Shown: piece after piece, positions 58,150 to 64,000 of the stretch | Position numbering within the stretch: the first letter of the stretch is position 1 | How the letters are laid out: every line of letters starts with the position of its first letter | Assembly (NCBI GenBank): GCA_963556255.1 | Contig: OY744610.1 | Span: 14,770,419-14,834,418, forward strand | Source of the DNA: Allolobophora icterica | Taxonomy: Eukaryota; Annelida; Clitellata; Crassiclitellata; Lumbricidae | DNA: 64,000 nucleotides | Reading direction: 5' to 3' | The notes under the pieces: model-generated | Told to the model about the DNA's origin: nothing | What the model saw: the letters and a program-made list of their open reading frames with translations, nothing else | Databases searched by the model: none | Position numbers and translations under genes: made by a program

Positions 58150-59053
58150 TGCTGTAATCAGAAGATAACAAACTAACCATCATCATTATGATCATCTATA
58201 TTTGTAGTCGTTCAAGTATCATTGTTATATTTCTATATTCATTGAGCGTCGCTAACTAATGGCGATGCGTAACTCTCCTTAGACAGTTACCGTCTCCATG
58301 TATGTGTGCATGCATGAAGATTGTCAAGTGTAGATGCAGCTATACTTATATAATTATGTGAATTTATGAAGTCTTTCTTAATGGTCTCATGCGGGAAAGT
58401 AAGACCAACCAACTAACTTTTATCCACGATTAACAGTTAACACGCAACAGTGACACTGAGTCGAATACTTGAACCGGCTGCACTCACAGACCGATCATTC
58501 AAAGGTTAAATGTATTTTAATGCATCCAGAAGTCCGGATACCTGTCGGACGGATTTTTACACGCGGACCGAAGAAGAAAACATACTATTCAAAGCGGACA
58601 GAAGATGCCTACCTGAAATTTGCCACGGCTTGAGCATTGTTATAGACAATGGGTGTTCCAACTTTTTCTCCTACATCCCTTTCCGTGTAGCAATTTTTGT
58701 TCGATTAACATTGTGAAAATTCAAGGAAGAATGCCATGCTCATATCAAATTTAATATAGGGCCTACATAGTTTCTTACTGTATCAAAGGTGGGGTGCGGT
58801 ACCACATAAATTTATTCAAAATGTCCTGGCATTGGGATCACCGTACTCTAGAAAATTAACGCTGTGACCGTAGCGAATCGAATCCACATTACCCTGGTCG
58901 CATCATTCACCAAGCAGGTTCATCTACGAACGACTCGTGTGAATGTAGGCCTATAAGCTTTCGTGTTCTTATTAACTATACCGTATATTTTCAAAATCAC
59001 GTGAAGTCAGCTGAAAACTAATTGTAAAAAACACAGCTAGCAAAATTTGCTAA
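58150..59053. other. 5' intron of copy C and further upstream DNA
   Basis: Anchors shared with the region 5' of copy A (AACAAACTAA, TTTGTAGTC, ACGATTAACAGTTAACAC) extend to about 58470. Beyond that no gene is recognised. Confidence 0.45.
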
Positions 59054-59224
59054 ATACGTTAAATTAGGCTGTATTTCGAATAAAAATACATTTAGAAATT
59101 CGGTTTTTGCAGTGTTTACTTTAAAATCTCCGTGCATTTAATGCACGGAGATTTTAAAGTAAACACTGCAAAAACCGAATTTCTAAATGTATTTTTATTC
59201 GAAATACAGCCTAATTTAACGTAT
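59054..59224. repeat. Perfect 171-bp palindrome
   Basis: Two 85-bp arms are exact reverse complements, separated by a single T at 59139. The centre reads CTCCGTGCATTTAATGCACG. The left arm begins ATACGTTAAATTAGGCTG. Similarity ends sharply at both outer edges. It could be a very young inverted duplication, a hairpin-forming element, or an assembly fold-back. Confidence 0.95.
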
Positions 59225-60149
59225 CAGCTTGCCACTTAGGGAAAGCCAGTGAGTTGAAGCGAAACTAATACTATCATCGTTATCATATCGATAATCATTA
59301 GCATTACCACCAACAAAAGCTTTATATGATCTGCCAACAGGTCTTGAAATTGAATTTGAATTGGTAATACACAACACCCGCCTCAAAAAACATTTTTTTA
59401 AATCTAAACAGTTTTGGCTCTTAAATAACAAAAGATTAGAAAAAGTATGTGAAATTCGGTTTCATGGAGAATGAAAATCATTTTCTAATATTTATGCGCG
59501 ATAAATAATAAAGTTGGAAATAGTAATTTGGACTTCTGGATTGACTATTAATTTTTAATTACAGAAAAACTCAGCTTTAGGGTTCAAATTTGTGCCCTTA
59601 TTGACCTTCTCGGATGTCATGTTACCATAGACTCAACCACTTCGATATTTTCAATTTCGAAAAATCGGAAGAGTGCAAGAACTAACGACTTCTTTCTCTA
59701 CGTTTGACCTCGCAAGACAAGATATTAGTAGGCCTACTTAATGTGCACTGTGTAATTCATCGTTTCTCTTGCACTGTCTCAGCTCGAAACCCACAAGATG
59801 GCCAGTTTAGGAACTGCAGCAACTGATAATTTAAGGAAGTTAGGTTTGATTCGCACACCCTTTACAGTTCGAGCTAGGCCTATATAGTTAAAATGTACAG
59901 GGAAACAAGTCAAAATTGCGTATGAAACTGTATCTAAACTGACCTTTTTGTTAATAATTTCAGATCCTCATATTACATAACCCTTGTTATATTACGGCTC
60001 TTGTATAGATGTGCTATACCTATAACCGAAATGAAATAAAAATATTCGTTATTTCTGCGCGCATTATGGCTCACGCAATTATTTTCCATCTAATTACCCA
60101 TGGGCTGAGTTCGGAACTTTCTTTTTCATATTCATAATGTAGGCCCTAC

Positions 60150-60152
<3 letters not shown>
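59225..60152. other. Intergenic, nothing recognised
   Basis: It contains two TAGGCCTA octamers (about 59730 and 59874) and no supported gene. Confidence 0.45.
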
Positions 60153-60551
<399 letters not shown>

Positions 60552-61147
60552 ATTTTATGTAAGATATAACAGTGAAACCTGACTGCAAATAAACTAATCA
60601 GAGATACTGTATTAAACACAATGCAAATTAGGTCGACATATTGCTATGATTTGTATGGTTGTCAACTGTCGTAGGAGTAGATTAGCAGGTTCTAAGAGCA
60701 AGCCTGCTATCTGTATTTGTACAAGTCCACCAACATTTATTATCTGCATGCAATAAAACGGACGGAAAATATGGCCGGGTAAACAAGAGTTCGTTCTAGT
60801 TATCCAGCTATGTAACTTCTACTGAAGGAGGCAGTTACCGTGAGAGGCTGTTGAGCTATGCAACATGTAGACTGTGTTTATAAAATGCTATAACCATGAG
60901 AGTTTGGATAGGGTTATAGTTATCTTGGTCAAACCTGAAATGATTGAGCTTATATAGCACATATTAGTTTGAGCAGCTTTGTGTTGCTGCAGAAAAAGTG
61001 TGAGTTTGTGTAGCTTGCGCCAGGTAAAGTAATTCTTATATCTCTATAATAGGAAACACTAAAAATAAAATTCTAATTTTGATTATATCTGAAACTCTGT
61101 TTTAGAATTCCTGCAATAACGCATATAACATCGAGTCGATGTTCTAA
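60552..61147. other. Upstream region of the kinase exon
   Basis: No TATA box or other promoter motif is convincing. An in-frame TAA lies directly before the kinase ATG. Confidence 0.4.
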
Positions 61148-61610
61148 ATGGCTTCTACTAAAGAATATTCCCCCTTCTCTTACATAAACTTCGAAGAGCA
61201 GATCCCTGTGACAAATCTTATCGGAAGAGGAGGCAATGGAAATGTCTACGGTCCTTGTCTTTGGAAGAATACGTTGTTCGCTTTCAAACAAATCGTAGTT
61301 AAGTGTTCCAGTGACTCAGAGGATCAAGGGACAACGGTAAGGAATGTGTATCAGGTGATTGAAAACGTGCAAGTGTGGAACACCCTTGATCATCGTAACC
61401 TGATGAAGGTCTTGTATGTTAGCATCGATTCACCTTCGTTATATATTGTGATGGAATACGCCAGTGGAGGAACCCTGACAAAGGCTCTACGATCGCAGTC
61501 ATCGCCTCTTCCTTACTCTCGTGTCATAGATTGGGCCGAACAGATAGCTAATGGAATGTTATACTTGCATGAAAGGTCCATTGTTCACGGGAATCTCAAA
61601 TCAGGCAACA
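61148..61610 (+). CDS. Protein kinase N-terminal lobe, first coding exon (possible pseudokinase)
   Basis: The ATG follows an in-frame TAA, which fixes the start. Residues 26-33 (GRGGNGNV) form the Gly-rich loop, K47 in FAFK is the ATP-binding Lys, E72 lies in a C-helix-like stretch, YIVMEYASGGTL is the hinge, and WAEQIANGMLYLHERSIVH leads to the catalytic loop. The pattern resembles mixed-lineage-type kinases (MLK). The catalytic loop reads HGNLKSGN where HRDLKxxN is expected: Arg is Gly and the catalytic Asp is Asn. The frame then meets a strong donor, A|GTAAGT, at 61611. No downstream exon with DFG could be found in the window, so the gene either continues to the right or is a fragment. Confidence 0.7.
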
Positions 61611-61971
61611 GTAAGTACTAAATTGCTTTCATTTCCTCTTTTATAATATGTTCCTGATTACCTTGAGCATGCTCTGACTTTACGAGATCTAACTTTGAGC
61701 ATGCCCCGGTTCACAACTTTTTAAGTTTTTACTTAAATATCAAAATGTAAATGCTGTTACATGGCACACTTGTAAAGCTACTGAGAGAGGTACCAATAGA
61801 TGCAACGAACATTAGATGAAAAATAGTATTTCAAGTTGTGACAGTGGCAGCGCGTTGGGGTACAAGGGGGTGCGGTCGCACCGGGCGGCCGCTTGGGGGA
61901 CGGCACTTTGGCTACCTGGAATTTTTTTCGGCGAGTCATTGACTGATTCGTGCGGTATTGTATTTACGTAA
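61611..61971 (+). other. Intron start after the kinase exon
   Basis: Donor GTAAGTA begins at 61611. A GGGGTGCGGTCGCACCGGGC stretch near 61865 resembles a worn hAT-type repeat end but has no partner. Confidence 0.4.
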
Positions 61972-63092
61972 GGGGTCATTGCATAATTACGTTACGCCGA
62001 AAATGACCGTTTTTGATCTACCCACTAGGATGGAGTGAAAAAAATAAAAATTCTAGAAAATGATCCTAATAGTGATGAACAGTTGCCGTTTGGTATAGTT
62101 AGTTACCGTGCAAAATATTTTTTTAAATTTCTTCCGGGAAGATGTGCCCCAATGAGTTATAAAATTTGAAAATTTTTGAAAAAATTTCAAATTTAGGAAA
62201 CTTTGGAAAAAAAAAATTCAACTGCTACATGTAGGCCTAGTAGTGTTTAGGCATTAATTATGACGTATTTAATGACCATGCAATAGAAAATTGGTAAAAT
62301 CTGCCTTCTAAGATGTTCCCCAAAGAGTTTTTAAATGTCGAATTTTTAAACTCGTTGAGGCACATCTTAGAAAGCAGATTTTATAAATTGTCTCTTGCAT
62401 GGTCATTAAATACGTCATAATTAAATGCCTAAACACTATTACAATTAGCGAGTGAAATTTTATAATTTTTTGAAATTTTCCTAAATTTAACAACCACTCA
62501 CCCTGTAACGCTTCGTAACGTTTCCCTAGATAGCGTTACGTAGGCCCTATGTTGTGAAAAATCATTTCAGATTTACTATGTGATGGCGTAATTATAATTC
62601 ATATTTTATATCGAATTTAATATTATTTGTGAATTAGAATTTGACAGTAGACCTAAAATATACACAACGTTTTATTTATATAAATGACAGCCACGTTTGA
62701 AATACAAATTATTTTGTTTTTTTAAGTTTTACGTCAAAGTTTTACACACTGAAATGTTTATGGACTAAATTGGAATTGCGTATTAATAATTGATCAATAT
62801 TAAGATGAACTAATTATTTGCTTAGTCTGAGCACTTCGATAATTATTAATACAAATATTGCTCAGTTTTTGTGGGACATCTTTAGATGTTTGAAATTCGT
62901 GTCCACTAAGTAAAATATACTTTAAAGTGGTTCTTCAAGATCAGGAATCCAAGGAGAATTACCACGTTGTTTCGACGGTAAAACTAAGAAAGGTCCAATT
63001 CGAACAGCGGTTTCCAGTTTACACAAACGGGAAAACAGATGGTTCCCTACGAGAGCCATACAGACAGTGAAGGGCCGAACCTTCACAATTTC
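61972..63092 (+). repeat. Dispersed repeat R46, copy 2, with hairpin insertion
   Basis: GGGGTCATTGCATAATTACG starts the copy; homology to 46309-47074 pauses at about 62030, resumes at about 62495 (CCTGTAACGCTTCGTAACG) and ends near 63092. The extra roughly 460 bp in the middle contain a long inverted repeat. Confidence 0.8.
62242..62445. repeat. Imperfect inverted repeat inside R46 copy 2
   Basis: The left arm from TAGTGTTTAGGCATTAATTA to CTGCCTTCTAAGATG is mirrored by CATCTTAGAAAGCAGATTTT to AATTAAATGCCTAAACACTA, around a loop near 62316-62350. Flanking AAAATTT-rich sequence is also roughly symmetric. It looks like a foldback or MITE insertion. Confidence 0.8.
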
Positions 63093-64000
63093 AACTTTTA
63101 ATTTAACAAAAACCTGCCTCCCACCCTCCCTTCCATCCTAGCTCTGTTCCTCTGTCTCTTCTTCACCCCTCCCTCCTTCCAGCATTACACCCTCATTATG
63201 GCACATGATCTGACGGCAGGTTGAGGGGGACGAGGAGCAAAGACGAGGCGAAAACTCATTAGCCTAAACATAGATTAGTCACGTGCAATACAGGGCAATA
63301 CTGTATTCTTCTTAAATAGTCCTTGAGAATTTCTTCTAACAGTCCACACAACGTCATAAAACTGGAAAATGCTATATTGCTGGTAAATAGTCCTTCAAAA
63401 TTTCGTTGTCCCATGAATGAAGAAGTTCCCAAAACCGACGATTACGTTAAAATCGTGAACGCCGTTTCAACCCGTCAACCTGTCATTTATGACGCGAGAA
63501 TACTCAAGTCCCTCATAATCTCTGGTCTCGGGCTCATAATTTCACATTACATGAAAAACTAACAAACCTTTCTCTCCCGTATGGAATTTCAATGAAACTT
63601 TAATATCATAATTCAATGAACTGTAAATCTTCACTGTTCATGTGACAATCAAGGTATTTCTTACTTTTGAAATTTATTTAGATGAATTTAGGCCTAGTTT
63701 TAGAAATAATCATTGCGCTTAATTAATTATAATTGATAATGTGACATTGCCACTCCACTAGCAGTATGGAAACGCCGTGAGAGATAACATGGTGACGTTT
63801 GCTTTGCTTTTCCATTTTGAAAAATAAGTCGAGTAAGAAAATCACACGAACGCTACTAGCGGATCTGCATTCTGCAGCATTTACTACTGTGTTCTGTACT
63901 AGACAACCAATGGCTAAGGCTAAGGCTACTACTAACTACCATAGCACACAACAGAGACACTATTTAACTACACTACTAGACAGGCCTGCCGCCTTACGGA
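63093..64000. other. Right edge, no supported gene
   Basis: A pyrimidine-rich stretch (63110-63180) and a 79-codon frame without ATG (63323-63562) are present. TTTCTTCTAACAG at about 63331-63343 resembles an acceptor, but joining it to the kinase donor would give a stop soon after the junction, so it is not assigned. Confidence 0.4.

Noticed and set aside
61611..63343. A second kinase exon beginning after TTTCTTCTAACAG near 63343
   Set aside because: Joining to the donor at 61611 gives a stop within a few codons, and no kinase motif follows.

Overview
This is eukaryotic nuclear DNA, most likely from a marine invertebrate. It has low gene density, long AT-rich intergenic DNA, microsatellites, splice signals, tRNA-derived SINE remnants, several non-LTR retrotransposon fragments, and DNA transposons of the piggyBac and hAT groups. 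The Ty3-like element carries its integrase upstream of the reverse transcriptase. That is the GMR1-type order, first described from deuterostomes, so a deuterostome host is plausible but not proven.

The main host content is a dispersed family of large proteins of about 925 residues. Each has an N-terminal Mab-21/cGAS-like nucleotidyltransferase region (GS, DxD, the WCPQWP stretch and the RLSFS(V/S)AE helix) followed by about 500 residues of TPR-like helices. Copy C (58149-55372, minus) is intact. Copy B (33028-36437, plus) has lost the homologous ATG, has a 4-bp frameshift, and contains five tandem copies of one helical unit. Copy A (23370-8493, minus) is split in two by a 12-kb transposon nest and has a further 5-bp frameshift. 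A and C share 5' intron sequence and 3' flank, so they are a segmental duplication in the same orientation. All three have a splice acceptor immediately before the start position. A separate kinase-like first exon (61148-61610) lies near the right end.

The nest inside copy A can be read from outside in: a hAT element with an 8-bp target duplication and 15-bp inverted ends (10786-22848); LINE fragments inside it; a piggyBac element flanked by TTAA (13026-21713) in one of those LINEs; and a GMR1-like LTR retrotransposon (14092-20626) with a TTGGT target duplication, identical 432-bp LTRs and one open 1649-codon gag-pol frame, inserted into the decayed piggyBac transposase.

Layout from left to right: 1-5.3 kb repeats, a hAT MITE, a piggyBac element and a 25-bp satellite; 5.6-8.5 kb LINE remnant and the duplicated flank of copy A; 8.5-23.4 kb copy A with its nest; 23.7-31.3 kb microsatellites, a piggyBac element, a candidate promoter or LTR, a tRNA-like sequence and a LINE; 33-36.5 kb copy B; 36.5-54 kb mostly intergenic with SINE, LINE and hAT MITE remnants and a long pyrimidine tract; 54.5-58.2 kb copy C and its flank; 59-64 kb a perfect 171-bp palindrome, AT/GT repeats, the kinase exon and a dispersed repeat with a hairpin insertion. 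All calls are from reading the sequence; no database search was run.
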